Source of the DNA: Clostridia bacterium
GTDB taxonomy: Bacteria; Bacillota; Clostridia; Lutisporales; Lutisporaceae
Direction of reading: 5' to 3'
NCBI GenBank assembly: GCA_035628995.1
Contig: DASPIR010000026.1
Span: 1-64,000, forward strand
Length of the DNA: 64,000 bases
Positions 18,077 through 26,074 of this stretch are shown one piece after another. How positions within the stretch are numbered: the first letter of the stretch is position 1; every line of letters starts with the position of its first letter. The notes beneath the pieces were generated by a model, which was not told the DNA's origin, searched no databases, and saw only the letters and a program-made list of their open reading frames with translations. The position numbers were made by a program, and so were the translations under genes.

Positions 18077-20530
18077 GTGGACAACATCATTATTAAGGGT
18101 GCTAAAGAAGGAAATTTGAAGGATATCTCATTTGAGATACCTAGAAACAAACTTGTTGTTTTTACTGGTCTATCTGGCTCCGGAAAATCCACATTGGCTA
18201 TTGACGTTATTTTTCAAGAATGTCAAAGACAGTATTTAGAGGCAATGGGACTTCAGGGGATTAATAAGCCTAAAATTGATTTTATTCGCAACTTGTCACC
18301 GGCAATCCTGATTACACAAAATGAGTATAGTAAAAACCCACGTTCATCCGTTGGCACAGTCACTGACATTTATACGGATCTTAGGATGATTTATGAAAAA
18401 CTGAGTAAAAGAGTTTGTCCCAATTGCAGCAGGGAAATAATATCTTCGGAATGTAAAGAAGAAGTTGAGAAGTCAGAAGGTGATTTTAAAGTTTATATGT
18501 ACTGCAAGCATTGCAATCATAGAATGGAAAAGATTACACGAACACACTTTTCTTACAATACCAGGGAGGGCGCCTGCAAGACATGTCAAGGGTTAGGAAA
18601 GGTCTTAAAGATAAACGAGAATAGTGTAATACACGAACATTTATCATTGGAAGCTGGAGCAATCGACTTTTGGGAACAAAAATATAAGGATTATCAAATC
18701 TCTTCACTATACAATGCTTTCAAGTATTATGGTATTCCAATTAAACCGGATACTCCAATATTAGGTTTTAACAAAGGCCAAAAATCAATACTTCTTTATG
18801 GTGTTGAAAGCGACGAAGTTAAGAAAGTATTTCCGGGTATTGTTCCTCCTAAAACAGTAGCAGCGGGCAGATTTGAAGGTATATTCCCTGTCCTTTGGAG
18901 GAGATTATCAGAAAAAGATGGTGAATCAAAGCAGCTGGATACTTATTTTGACTCTGATATTTGTGAGGATTGCAAGGGGGAAAGATTAAATGAGTTAAGC
19001 CGCAGTGTAACCGTACTGGACACTAGACTGACCGAATTGGTTTTTTTATCCTTAGAGGAGTTATATCAGTGGGTACTAAGGCTTGAAGACTTTGTCAGCG
19101 GTCCAACTGAACTTATGGTAGAACCATATTTGTTGGATTTGAAAACAAAGATTCAAAGAATCGTTAATGTTGGACTTGGTTATCTTTCTCTCGACAGGCA
19201 GACCATGACTTTGTCCGGCGGTGAAGCGCAAAGAATAAAACTAGCCGCAACTTTAGATTGTACTCTAACAGGGATTATCTACATAATGGATGAACCAACA
19301 ATCGGTCTTCATCCAAAAGATACTACTGGAATTATAAATATACTAAAAGAATTAAGAGATATGGGAAACACGGTTATAGTCATTGAACATGACATAGATG
19401 TTATGCAAGAGGCTGACTATATTGTAGATATTGGTCCCGGTTCCGGCAAATATGGCGGAGAAATTATTGGGAAAGGGTCTTTAGAAGAACTTAAGAGACA
19501 AGATAATTCTGTTACAGGTTCCTACCTAAAGAGAATAATACAAAATCGTAAAGAGTTCCGCAAAGGAACGGGAGACATTATAGAAGTAAAAAATGCGAAT
19601 TTATATAATTTAAAAAGTATTAATGTTGGATTTCCTGTTGGTTGCTTGATAAGTGTTACTGGAGTTTCTGGTTCCGGAAAGTCAACACTGGTATTTGAGG
19701 TACTGGCAAAACCAAGTTTAAAGAATCAAACAGACTGTAATAAGGTCTCCGGTACTGAGGGTTTTGATCGGATTATAACAGTCGAGCAATCTCCGCTTAC
19801 TAGAATGAAACGCTCAAATGTGGCAACCAATTCTGGGGTTTATTCTGAAATAAGGAAAATTTTTGGTGAGTTAATGGATGCAAAAGATAAAGGATTAACC
19901 ATTAAACACTTTTCCTTCAACACGTCAGGAGGACGTTGCGAGAATTGTGAAGGCCTTGGATATGTCACAAGCAGCATGTTATTTTTTAAGGATATAGAAG
20001 TGCCTTGCCCGATTTGCAGTGGAAATCAATTTAATGATGAGGTGCTATCTGTAAAGTACAAGGGATATTCTATTAAAGACATTCTAGGAATGTCTGTTGA
20101 AGATACGTTGGACATCTTCAATAATCATCCCAAAATTCTTAAGATCTTAAGGTTGCTTGTAGATGTAGGATTGGGTTATCTGGAGCTTGGACAAACATTG
20201 ACTACTTTATCTGGCGGCGAGGGCCAGAGATTAAAGCTTGCGAAAGAATTAATCAATAACGAGGGTAAGAATAATCTTTATCTAATCGATGAACCGACAG
20301 CAGGATTGCATCCAATTGATGTAGAAAACTTTCTTGTGCTTCTAGATCGAATAGTAGATTCAGGAAGTACAGTAATTGTAGTAGAACATAATCAACAGGT
20401 TATAAAAGCTTCCGACTGGATAATAGACCTTGGGCCAGAAGGCGGAGTCAATGGGGGTAAGGTAATTGCCGTGGGAACTCCTGATAAGATAATACACAAT
20501 AAAAATTCTGTAACAGGAAAATTTTTATAA
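18077..20530 (+). CDS. UvrA-like ABC protein (class II UvrA)
   Basis: 817 residues, shorter than the about 940 of canonical UvrA. Two ABC ATPase halves are present: Walker A GLSGSGKST near residue 32 with signature TLSGGEAQRI, and GVSGSGKST at 529-537 with signature TLSGGEGQRL. Zinc-binding Cys pairs include CPNC, CKHC, CKTC and, in the second half, CENC and CPIC. The segment that binds UvrB in canonical UvrA is largely absent, as in class II UvrA proteins. These are DNA-binding and are often linked to drug or DNA-damage tolerance rather than standard excision repair. The start is GTG 18077 after GAGGTAGTGAA. It is monocistronic. Confidence 0.85.
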   Translation: MDNIIIKGAKEGNLKDISFEIPRNKLVVFTGLSGSGKSTLAIDVIFQECQRQYLEAMGLQGINKPKIDFIRNLSPAILITQNEYSKNPRSSVGTVTDIYTDLRMIYEKLSKRVCPNCSREIISSECKEEVEKSEGDFKVYMYCKHCNHRMEKITRTHFSYNTREGACKTCQGLGKVLKINENSVIHEHLSLEAGAIDFWEQKYKDYQISSLYNAFKYYGIPIKPDTPILGFNKGQKSILLYGVESDEVKKVFPGIVPPKTVAAGRFEGIFPVLWRRLSEKDGESKQLDTYFDSDICEDCKGERLNELSRSVTVLDTRLTELVFLSLEELYQWVLRLEDFVSGPTELMVEPYLLDLKTKIQRIVNVGLGYLSLDRQTMTLSGGEAQRIKLAATLDCTLTGIIYIMDEPTIGLHPKDTTGIINILKELRDMGNTVIVIEHDIDVMQEADYIVDIGPGSGKYGGEIIGKGSLEELKRQDNSVTGSYLKRIIQNRKEFRKGTGDIIEVKNANLYNLKSINVGFPVGCLISVTGVSGSGKSTLVFEVLAKPSLKNQTDCNKVSGTEGFDRIITVEQSPLTRMKRSNVATNSGVYSEIRKIFGELMDAKDKGLTIKHFSFNTSGGRCENCEGLGYVTSSMLFFKDIEVPCPICSGNQFNDEVLSVKYKGYSIKDILGMSVEDTLDIFNNHPKILKILRLLVDVGLGYLELGQTLTTLSGGEGQRLKLAKELINNEGKNNLYLIDEPTAGLHPIDVENFLVLLDRIVDSGSTVIVVEHNQQVIKASDWIIDLGPEGGVNGGKVIAVGTPDKIIHNKNSVTGKFL

Positions 20531-20560
20531 ATATAGGTATTGACCATGTTTATTTAGTAT

Positions 20561-20606
20561 TATCAACACCATTGACATGAAGTGCGTGGCGTTGGTAGTG
20601 AGGAGT
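20561..20606 (+). repeat. Dispersed hairpin repeat, copy J, overlapping an RBS
   Basis: AACACCATTGACATGAAGTG is followed by GCGTGGCGTTGGTAGTGAGGAG. The outer stem is partly broken (ACCATT/GGTAGT). Its purine-rich 3' end GAGGAG serves as the ribosome binding site of the next gene. Confidence 0.75.
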
Positions 20607-20613
20607 GATTGAA

Positions 20614-22218
20614 TTGATTGATATTCTGATAAAAAATGGATTAATAGTTGATGGGACAGGCCGTGCTGCTTATGAAGCGGATATTGCAGTTAACGATGGA
20701 AGAATTGTTGATATTGGAAAGAATTTAAGCTATGAAGCCGGAGAGATTATTGATGCATCAGAGTTGGTAGTAGCTCCTGGATTTATTGACGTACATAGCC
20801 ACAACGATCTGGTACCTTTTATGGATCAGCAAATTGGGAATTTGAAACTGCTGCAGGGTGTTACTACTGAGCTAGTTGGTCAATGTGGTTTAGGCGTTGT
20901 ACCTTGTATGGAAGATGAAAGCAAAGTATGGAAGAATTATATCAGGGGTGTAGTGGGAGACCCAGGTATTAGATGGGAGTTCAGCGATTTAAATGAGTAC
21001 TTTAATAGTATAAATTCAAGAGGATTAAAAAATAATTATGCAGCACTTATATCACATGGAGCAGTCAGGACATATGTAATGGGGTTTGATAACAGAATGC
21101 CCGATAGAGGCGAGCTTGAGGATATGTGCAAAATTGTTGATGCAGCAATGGAAGCAGGGGCTTTTGGCATGTCTTTGGGACTGCAATATATGCCGGCCAT
21201 TTTCAGCTCAAGAGATGAACTTATAGAAATATGCAAGGTTGTGAAGAAATATAATGGGGTGGTTATGGTTCATCTTAGGAACCATGATAGCTCCATAGTC
21301 GATGCCTTGGACGAAATAATCGCTATTGCTGAAAGTTCAAAAGTAAGACTTCATATTTCTCATATGCGGTCTTATAATTCCAAGGAACTTGGATGTAGTG
21401 CTGAAGTACTTATTGAGCTTATAGAAAATGCAATTAAGAAGGGCATAAATATTACATTTGATGAACATCTATATCTTTCAGGAAGTACATTAATGACACA
21501 ACTTTTACCTCCTTGGATTACAGAGGAGGGAAGTGATAATTTAATAGCTAAGCTAAAGGATAAAGAAGTATTAGGAAAAGTAAAGATTGAGCTTTCCAAT
21601 AAGGAAACTCATTATAAAGGATGGGACAACTATAGTGCAATTAATGGCTGGGACGGAATACTTATAACCTCCGTAAAAACAGAAAAAAATAGAATTTATA
21701 TTGGCAAAACTGTTGGGTCTATTGCTAAAAACTTAGAAATACATCCGGTAGATTTTGTTGCAAATCTATTAATAGAAGAACAAACCGGAGTAGGAATAGT
21801 GACTTTAAATGTATTTTCAGAGGAGGATACTATAAAGCTAATAAAGCATCCATTGCAAATGGTAGGCTCTGACAGTATACCTGCTGGTGTGCCGCATCCA
21901 CGTTTGTATGGCAATTATCCGCTTTTCATAGGTAAATTTGTAAGAGAAAAAAAGGTTATTGGCTTGGAAACTGCTATTAATAAGTGCACATTACTGCCAG
22001 CAGCAACCTTGGGCATTCAGTATATAGGGGAACTATCAACAGGAAAAACAGCAGATATTACAATATTTAATTTTAATGAAATCACTGGCTTTGAGGATTA
22101 TAACAATTCAACTTTACCACCTATTGGTATAAAGCATGTTATATTAAGGGGTAAAGTTGCTGTTAGAGACGAGAAACCATGTGTGGAGAGCTATGGAAGA
22201 GTGATTAAAAAGCTGTAA
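20614..22218 (+). CDS. N-acyl-D-amino-acid deacylase family amidohydrolase
   Basis: About 534 residues of the D-aminoacylase branch of the amidohydrolase superfamily, which hydrolyses N-acyl-D-amino acids. Landmarks are APGFIDVHSHND (metal-binding HxH), GVTTELVGQCG with the Cys ligand, FGMSLGLQYMPAIFSSRDEL, HLRNHDSSI, LHISHM and GSDSIPAGVPHPRLYGNYP with the catalytic Asp, then the C-terminal beta-sandwich (TADITIFNF). No signal peptide, so intracellular. The start is placed at TTG 20614, 8 nt after GAGGAG. A GTG at 20605 overlaps that site. It ends in a perfect 12-bp-arm terminator. Confidence 0.85.
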   Translation: MIDILIKNGLIVDGTGRAAYEADIAVNDGRIVDIGKNLSYEAGEIIDASELVVAPGFIDVHSHNDLVPFMDQQIGNLKLLQGVTTELVGQCGLGVVPCMEDESKVWKNYIRGVVGDPGIRWEFSDLNEYFNSINSRGLKNNYAALISHGAVRTYVMGFDNRMPDRGELEDMCKIVDAAMEAGAFGMSLGLQYMPAIFSSRDELIEICKVVKKYNGVVMVHLRNHDSSIVDALDEIIAIAESSKVRLHISHMRSYNSKELGCSAEVLIELIENAIKKGINITFDEHLYLSGSTLMTQLLPPWITEEGSDNLIAKLKDKEVLGKVKIELSNKETHYKGWDNYSAINGWDGILITSVKTEKNRIYIGKTVGSIAKNLEIHPVDFVANLLIEEQTGVGIVTLNVFSEEDTIKLIKHPLQMVGSDSIPAGVPHPRLYGNYPLFIGKFVREKKVIGLETAINKCTLLPAATLGIQYIGELSTGKTADITIFNFNEITGFEDYNNSTLPPIGIKHVILRGKVAVRDEKPCVESYGRVIKKL

Positions 22219-22250
22219 GGAAACAGTATCAATGCTTCCTTACAGCTTTC
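22211..22250. terminator. Bidirectional terminator
   Basis: AGCTGTAAGGAA pairs perfectly with TTCCTTACAGCT around a 13-nt loop, with A's before and T's after. It spans the stop codon of the deacylase and serves the convergent ABC operon too. Confidence 0.85.
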
Positions 22251-22252
22251 AT

Positions 22253-23062
22253 TTACTCCAGATTCAGTTTTCTCTTCAAAATATAATTGGTTAATATGAA
22301 ATACCCAGCGCTGATGGCTACGAAGTATAAGATAGAGACCAACAGAAAGTTATTAACTTGTAAAGCACTGGGAATGGAGTTAATTTCTATTCCAAAGGCA
22401 GCTTTATTCCAGAAAATGAAGCTTATTAACGTCATGAATACTTGTGAAATCGTCTTCAGTGCGATATACATACCGAAGGAGGCCAGCAGTTTATGCTTGT
22501 TGAAAAGGTGCCCCAATGCAATGGCTGCATAAATAGTCAATATAGTAGAAGCAATGGCCAATAAACCAAGGATGATGGCTTCAAAGCTCACTAGATAAGT
22601 GGATGCTCCAAAATATTGCCTGAACTGGTTAAAAACCATTGACAGTCCATTATAAAGCTCTATAGTGGAAATATCCTTTGAGGAAATGAACAAAATGGAG
22701 CATAAAGCAACACCACTGCTCACAACCGTCCAAAGCATTGAAACGGCTAACTTGCTGAGAATATGACTCCACGATTCAACCGGAAGAGTAAACATCAGAT
22801 AGCCTTCGTCGCCCAAAAGGTTTTTATAGAATCGCTGTATCAGTACAATGAATGTCATCAACACCATACCTACCACCAAAGTTACATAAACAACCATACT
22901 GATGGTCATAGCAAGACTGCTAAAAGAAAATGATCTTTCACCTATATTGGGCACAGCAAAGAAGAACCGATTTATCGCCCCAAAGATCAGAATGGTAAGA
23001 TAAAGAGGTAGAAACAGACGGGCTGTTGCCTTTACCTCATATTTTAAAAGTTTGCCTAACAT
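22253..23062 (-). CDS. ABC transporter permease, YtrC/ABC-2-like
   Basis: 269 residues with about six membrane segments (near residues 15-37, 50-75, 100-130, 150-185, 190-215 and 240-262). It is the membrane partner of the ATPase encoded immediately upstream and overlaps that gene by 7 bp (ATGTTAG). The family is an ABC-2-type exporter permease, as found with GntR-controlled YtrA-like regulators. The substrate is unknown. Candidates from related systems are peptide antibiotics or cell-envelope stressors. Confidence 0.8.
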   Translation of the reverse strand: MLGKLLKYEVKATARLFLPLYLTILIFGAINRFFFAVPNIGERSFSFSSLAMTISMVVYVTLVVGMVLMTFIVLIQRFYKNLLGDEGYLMFTLPVESWSHILSKLAVSMLWTVVSSGVALCSILFISSKDISTIELYNGLSMVFNQFRQYFGASTYLVSFEAIILGLLAIASTILTIYAAIALGHLFNKHKLLASFGMYIALKTISQVFMTLISFIFWNKAAFGIEINSIPSALQVNNFLLVSILYFVAISAGYFILTNYILKRKLNLE

Positions 23063-23754
23063 TTGAAAACCTCCCTGAATAAAGCATCAACTGATTTTCC
23101 GTTTTCATCGCGGATTTCATCCACCGTTTTTGTGAGCACCACTTGACCATCCTTCAAAAAGATGATATCGTCAAGGATCTTCTCAATATCAGAAATCAGA
23201 TGTGTCGAAATAATGATAGTTGCATTTTCCTGATAGTTGCCCAGTATGGTATCTAGAATATAGTCCCTGGCTGCCGGGTCCACACCACCGATGGGTTCAT
23301 CAAGCAGATATAGCTGCGCCTCACGGCTCATTACTAGAATCAGCTGTACTTTTTCCTTTGTTCCCTTCGACAGTGTCTTTAATCGCTCAGAAGGGTTGAT
23401 ATTTAGTCTTTTCAACATGTCATAGGCCTTTTCTACATTGAAATCTGTGTAAAAATCCTGGAACATCTGAATAATCTCGGAAACCTTCATCCAGTCATTA
23501 AGATAGGTTTTCTCCGGTAAATAGGAAATAACTTTTTTTGTTTCGATTCCCGGTGTGTTTCCCGCTATTTGAAGTTCGCCGCTTGTTGACGTCAGAAGAT
23601 CATTACAAAGCTTTATGAAGGTGCTTTTTCCACTGCCGTTAGGCCCAAGCAAGCCTACTATCCGACCTCTCTCTATGTTCAAGTTAATGTTACTCAAAGC
23701 CTTTTTATTACCAAAGCTTTTGCTTAAGTTCTTACATGTTAGAATGGAACTCAT
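23056..23754 (-). CDS. ABC transporter ATP-binding protein
   Basis: 232 residues with all ABC ATPase motifs: Walker A GLLGPNGSGKST, Q-loop, signature-like LSKGTKEKVQL (degenerate LSGGQ, typical of this exporter type), Walker B QLYLLDEPIGGVDP and the H-loop STHLI. It energises the permease encoded next. It overlaps gntR by four bases (ATGA), so the three genes form a tightly coupled operon. Confidence 0.9.
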   Translation of the reverse strand: MSSILTCKNLSKSFGNKKALSNINLNIERGRIVGLLGPNGSGKSTFIKLCNDLLTSTSGELQIAGNTPGIETKKVISYLPEKTYLNDWMKVSEIIQMFQDFYTDFNVEKAYDMLKRLNINPSERLKTLSKGTKEKVQLILVMSREAQLYLLDEPIGGVDPAARDYILDTILGNYQENATIIISTHLISDIEKILDDIIFLKDGQVVLTKTVDEIRDENGKSVDALFREVFKC

Positions 23755-24122
23755 TTTTTCGCCTCCTCCAGCATTGTTGAAATTATGGAAAGGGTCTCTG
23801 TTTTGCCAAAGCCCAAGCTTTTCATTTTTTCAAGAAATTCCGATATTTGATCCTGAGCCAGTTTATGTTTTGCCTGTTGAATCATTTTAACATCCTCCGT
23901 TATAAATCTTCCAGTTGTGCGGTTGGTATAGAGCAGCCCATCTTCCTCTAATTTAGAGAGAGCCTTCTGCATGGTATTTGGGTTCACTGCAGCCTCCTGC
24001 GCCAACTCTCTGACTGAAGGAAGCTTTGAGCCTGGTGCAAATATCCCAGAGCAAATTTTGATCTGGATTTGCTCAATTAACTGCGAATAAATAGGTCGGT
24101 CTGATTTTAAATCCCAAGACAC
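23751..24122 (-). CDS. GntR family regulator (YtrA type)
   Basis: 123 residues. A GntR winged helix (residues 10-75; PIYSQLIEQIQIKICSGIFAPGSKLPSVRELAQEAAVNPNTMQKALSKLEEDGLLYT) is followed by a short helical tail only, as in the YtrA subfamily. It starts at GTG 24122 with AAAGGAG upstream and is the first gene of the gntR-ATPase-permease operon. It very likely represses the operon by binding the long palindrome at 24149-24188, which covers its own -10 box. Confidence 0.9.
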   Translation of the reverse strand: MSWDLKSDRPIYSQLIEQIQIKICSGIFAPGSKLPSVRELAQEAAVNPNTMQKALSKLEEDGLLYTNRTTGRFITEDVKMIQQAKHKLAQDQISEFLEKMKSLGFGKTETLSIISTMLEEAKK

Positions 24123-24148
24123 ACGATCACTCCTTTCTGAAACACGTC

Positions 24149-24207
24149 ATTGTATTATTGTATTAAGTGCTTAATACAATAATACAATGGTAAATTTAGA
24201 TTGTCAA
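24149..24207 (-). promoter_or_regulatory. gntR operon promoter with 40-bp palindromic operator
   Basis: On the minus strand TTGACA (24202-24207) and TATTAT (24179-24184) are 17 bp apart. A perfect palindrome covers 24149-24188: 19-bp arms containing tandem TGTATTA units, with central TG. The -10 box lies inside it, so GntR binding would block transcription. Confidence 0.85.
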
Positions 24208-24263
24208 TAGATTTTGAAGATTTTGGAGTTAAGATCTTCATGGGAGGTAGCAGCTTATACAAT

Positions 24264-24301
24264 AAAATCCCCTGTTATTTAAATAATAACAGAGGATTTT
24301 T
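24264..24301. terminator. Terminator of xpt, bidirectional
   Basis: AAAATCCCCTGTTATT pairs with AATAACAGAGGATTTT (one mismatch) around a short AT loop. It ends the minus-strand xpt transcript. The following 24292-24337 segment is the tail repeat shared with 11515-11560. Confidence 0.75.
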
Positions 24302-24337
24302 GTTACACAAATAAGTTCTAAAGTGGTGTATCTGGCG
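24292..24337 (+). repeat. Terminator-tail repeat, second copy
   Basis: 37 of 46 positions match 11515-11560, including AAATAAGTT and TCTGGCG. A more diverged relative may lie at 161-190. Confidence 0.6.
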
Positions 24338-24366
24338 TCATGGATTCGCGTAAATGTTATAAATAA

Positions 24367-24942
24367 TTAATTATTTCTGAAAGTTATTTCATCTTCTTCC
24401 AGAGAATCTATAATAGCTAATGATTCGATATTTATGCCAGCTTCTCTTAACAAGCTTCCACCCTTTTGGAATCCTTTTTCTATAACAATCCCGACTCCCA
24501 CTAAATTTGCATTAGCAGCATCAACAATTTCCTTTAGGCCTAAGATTGCTTGGCCATTAGCTAAAAAGTCGTCAATAATTAAGATGTTGTCATCTTTACT
24601 AATATATCTTTTTGAAACTCGTATTTTATAATGCTGAGCTTTAGTGTAAGAGTAAACACTACCTTCATAGACCTCTTTATCTAAATTTTTCGATTCAGTT
24701 TTTTTTGCGAAGACAACAGGTACATTGAAGTATTGAGCTGCAATAACTGCGATTGCAATACCGGATGCCTCTAATGTTAGTATTTTGGTAACATTTTCAT
24801 CTTGGAATCTTTTTTTAAACTCTTTTCCTATCTCATTTAACAATTCAATATCAATCTGGTGGTTTAAAAAACTATCTACCTTTAATATATTCCCTTCTAA
24901 TTTTCTACCTTCTTTTAATATCTTTTCCCTTAAAAGCTGCAT
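24367..24942 (-). CDS. xpt: Xanthine phosphoribosyltransferase
   Basis: About 191 residues. Converts xanthine and PRPP to XMP in purine salvage. It has the typical [11 protein letters not shown] start region, [27 protein letters not shown] and the PRPP loop [17 protein letters not shown], ending with [12 protein letters not shown]. Length matches the Bacillus enzyme. The start at 24942 (MQLLREKI) has GAGGG 7 nt upstream. An ATG four codons earlier is too close to its own AGGAAG. Expression is controlled by the guanine riboswitch at 25068-25135. Confidence 0.95.
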   Translation of the reverse strand: MQLLREKILKEGRKLEGNILKVDSFLNHQIDIELLNEIGKEFKKRFQDENVTKILTLEASGIAIAVIAAQYFNVPVVFAKKTESKNLDKEVYEGSVYSYTKAQHYKIRVSKRYISKDDNILIIDDFLANGQAILGLKEIVDAANANLVGVGIVIEKGFQKGGSLLREAGINIESLAIIDSLEEDEITFRNN

Positions 24943-24976
24943 AATATCCCTCATTTCTTCCTAAATATTAAATAAC

Positions 24977-25006
24977 AAAAAAACCTGCAGAGATTATCTA
25001 CAGGTT
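24977..25006 (-). terminator. xpt: Riboswitch expression-platform terminator (xpt)
   Basis: On the minus strand AACCTGTAGA pairs with TCTGCAGGTT (one mismatch) and is followed by seven T's. Guanine binding would favour this terminator. Confidence 0.85.
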
Positions 25007-25067
25007 CATAAAATTCAAATATTATACTAGTATAAAAGTACTACTTAAGTATAAATCTAAATTAATT

Positions 25068-25135
25068 CCCCGTAGTCAGACTGTTTACGGTAGTCTGGTA
25101 GAAACTTATGGACCATATCTCCATGATTATACGAG
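25068..25135 (-). promoter_or_regulatory. Guanine (purine) riboswitch aptamer
   Basis: The minus strand carries the purine-aptamer core: P1 CTCGTA/TACGGG, TATAATC, loop 2 GATATGG, the linker AAGTTTCTACC, loop 3 CCGTAAA and closing GACTACGG. The base equivalent to position 74 is C (GAC), which specifies guanine/hypoxanthine rather than adenine. Confidence 0.95.
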
Positions 25136-25164
25136 CTTCGATTAATTTTTCAAAAGTATAGTTT

Positions 25165-25193
25165 ATTGTAACTTATGTAATATTAAAAATCAA
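25165..25193 (-). promoter_or_regulatory. xpt promoter
   Basis: Minus strand TTGATT (25188-25193), 17-bp spacer, TACAAT (25165-25170). Transcription would start about 25 nt before the aptamer. Confidence 0.75.
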
Positions 25194-25246
25194 GTTAAAA
25201 AAGCATACGGAAAACAATGATACGTTATTTGTCTATATTCTTCAGG

Positions 25247-25328
25247 GTTGCAGCGATGCAACTCATTCATAGTTGCAGTATCATCGAACTGGTCGGCAAG
25301 GTGGGAACTACTTTCCCTTTGTGTTGCC
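25247..25328 (+). other. Cluster of overlapping inverted repeats, possible structured RNA
   Basis: GTTGCA-GCGA-TGCAAC (25247-25262) is a 6-bp hairpin with a GNRA loop. TGCAAC can pair instead with a second GTTGCA at 25272-25277, and CGAT/ATCG extends that alternative. A further stem GGCAA/TTGCC (25295/25324) encloses GGGAA/TTCCC. No known riboswitch class was recognised. The last arm overlaps a -35 box. Confidence 0.5.
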
Positions 25329-25352
25329 AATATTAATATTATCTAGTAAAAT
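25324..25352 (+). promoter_or_regulatory. Promoter of the acetyltransferase gene
   Basis: TTGCCA (25324-25329) and TAAAAT (25347-25352) with 17-bp spacing, about 60 bp before the start codon. Confidence 0.65.
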
Positions 25353-25412
25353 GTAAGTGTTTACAATGCGCAAAAGTTTTTACATGCTGTCTGTTAAAGG
25401 AGGTAATGGGGT

Positions 25413-25961
25413 TTGGATAACAACACTAATAACGCTGTTCCATATATTGAGACAGAACGTTTGAGATTAAGGAAATTTAAAATTGAAGATTCAGCAGAGT
25501 ATTTAAAATATCATAACATTAAAGAGTCTCTTACATTTTATGATTGGAAGCCGGATACTTTAGCTGATGCACAACAAGACATCAGACTGATGATAAGCGA
25601 TTATGATGAAATGAGCCGTATCCAATGGGCGATTACCAATAAGGAAAACAATACTTTAATCGGTGATTGTGGAGTTCTTATTGATACTTTTGGACTAAAA
25701 GGCGAAATCAATTATATACTCTCAAAAGACTATTGGGGATTGGGGCTAATGGCAGAAGCTCTAAATTCTGTTATTTCATACTGCTTTAATGAAACAAAAA
25801 TTTTACGGATACAGGCACTTACTCGACCGGATAATGACTCTTCCAGCAGGCTTCTAAAGCGGCTTGGATTTTCATTGGAAGGCCTATTGAGCAAGTATGG
25901 ATATAGTCTTGTAACGAATCAGCCTGTTGATCTTAATATGTGGTCGTTACTAAAGGATTAA
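25413..25961 (+). CDS. GNAT family N-acetyltransferase (RimJ/RimL type)
   Basis: 182 residues. Begins with the strand ETERLRLRKFKIEDSAEYLKYHN typical of RimJ/RimL-like GNAT proteins, then IGDCGVLIDTF, INYILSKDYWGLGLMAEALNSVISYCF with the acetyl-CoA-binding region, and LTRPDNDSSSRLLKRLGFSLEG. It probably acetylates the N-terminus of a protein or a small amine, and the substrate is not deducible. It starts with TTG 25413, 9 nt after AAAGGAGG. Monocistronic with its own promoter and a terminator shared with the convergent helicase gene. Confidence 0.85.
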   Translation: MDNNTNNAVPYIETERLRLRKFKIEDSAEYLKYHNIKESLTFYDWKPDTLADAQQDIRLMISDYDEMSRIQWAITNKENNTLIGDCGVLIDTFGLKGEINYILSKDYWGLGLMAEALNSVISYCFNETKILRIQALTRPDNDSSSRLLKRLGFSLEGLLSKYGYSLVTNQPVDLNMWSLLKD

Positions 25962-25974
25962 TAGAAAAGAATAT

Positions 25975-26017
25975 AATAATCCCCTGCTTATAGTAATATA
26001 GCAGGGGATTATTTTTA
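25975..26017. terminator. Bidirectional terminator
   Basis: AATAATCCCCTGCT pairs perfectly with AGCAGGGGATTATT around an 11-nt loop, followed by T's. It separates two convergent genes. Confidence 0.85.
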
Positions 26018-26074
26018 TTTGTGCTTAATTCCATAAAAGCATAAATCACATTAACTATCCGAAACTTGGTACCC

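Larger units (their letters stand above)
24955..25412. other. Intergenic region: xpt leader and a structured element
   Basis: Contains, on the minus strand, the xpt promoter, guanine aptamer and terminator. On the plus side it holds an unexplained set of overlapping hairpins (25247-25328) and the promoter of the acetyltransferase gene (25324-25352). Confidence 0.7.

Noticed and set aside
25247-25328. Interpretation as T-box, THF or ZTP riboswitch
   Set aside because: GGTGGGAAC faintly recalls T-box and ZTP core sequences, but the required conserved stretches are absent and the promoter of the next gene overlaps its 3' arm.
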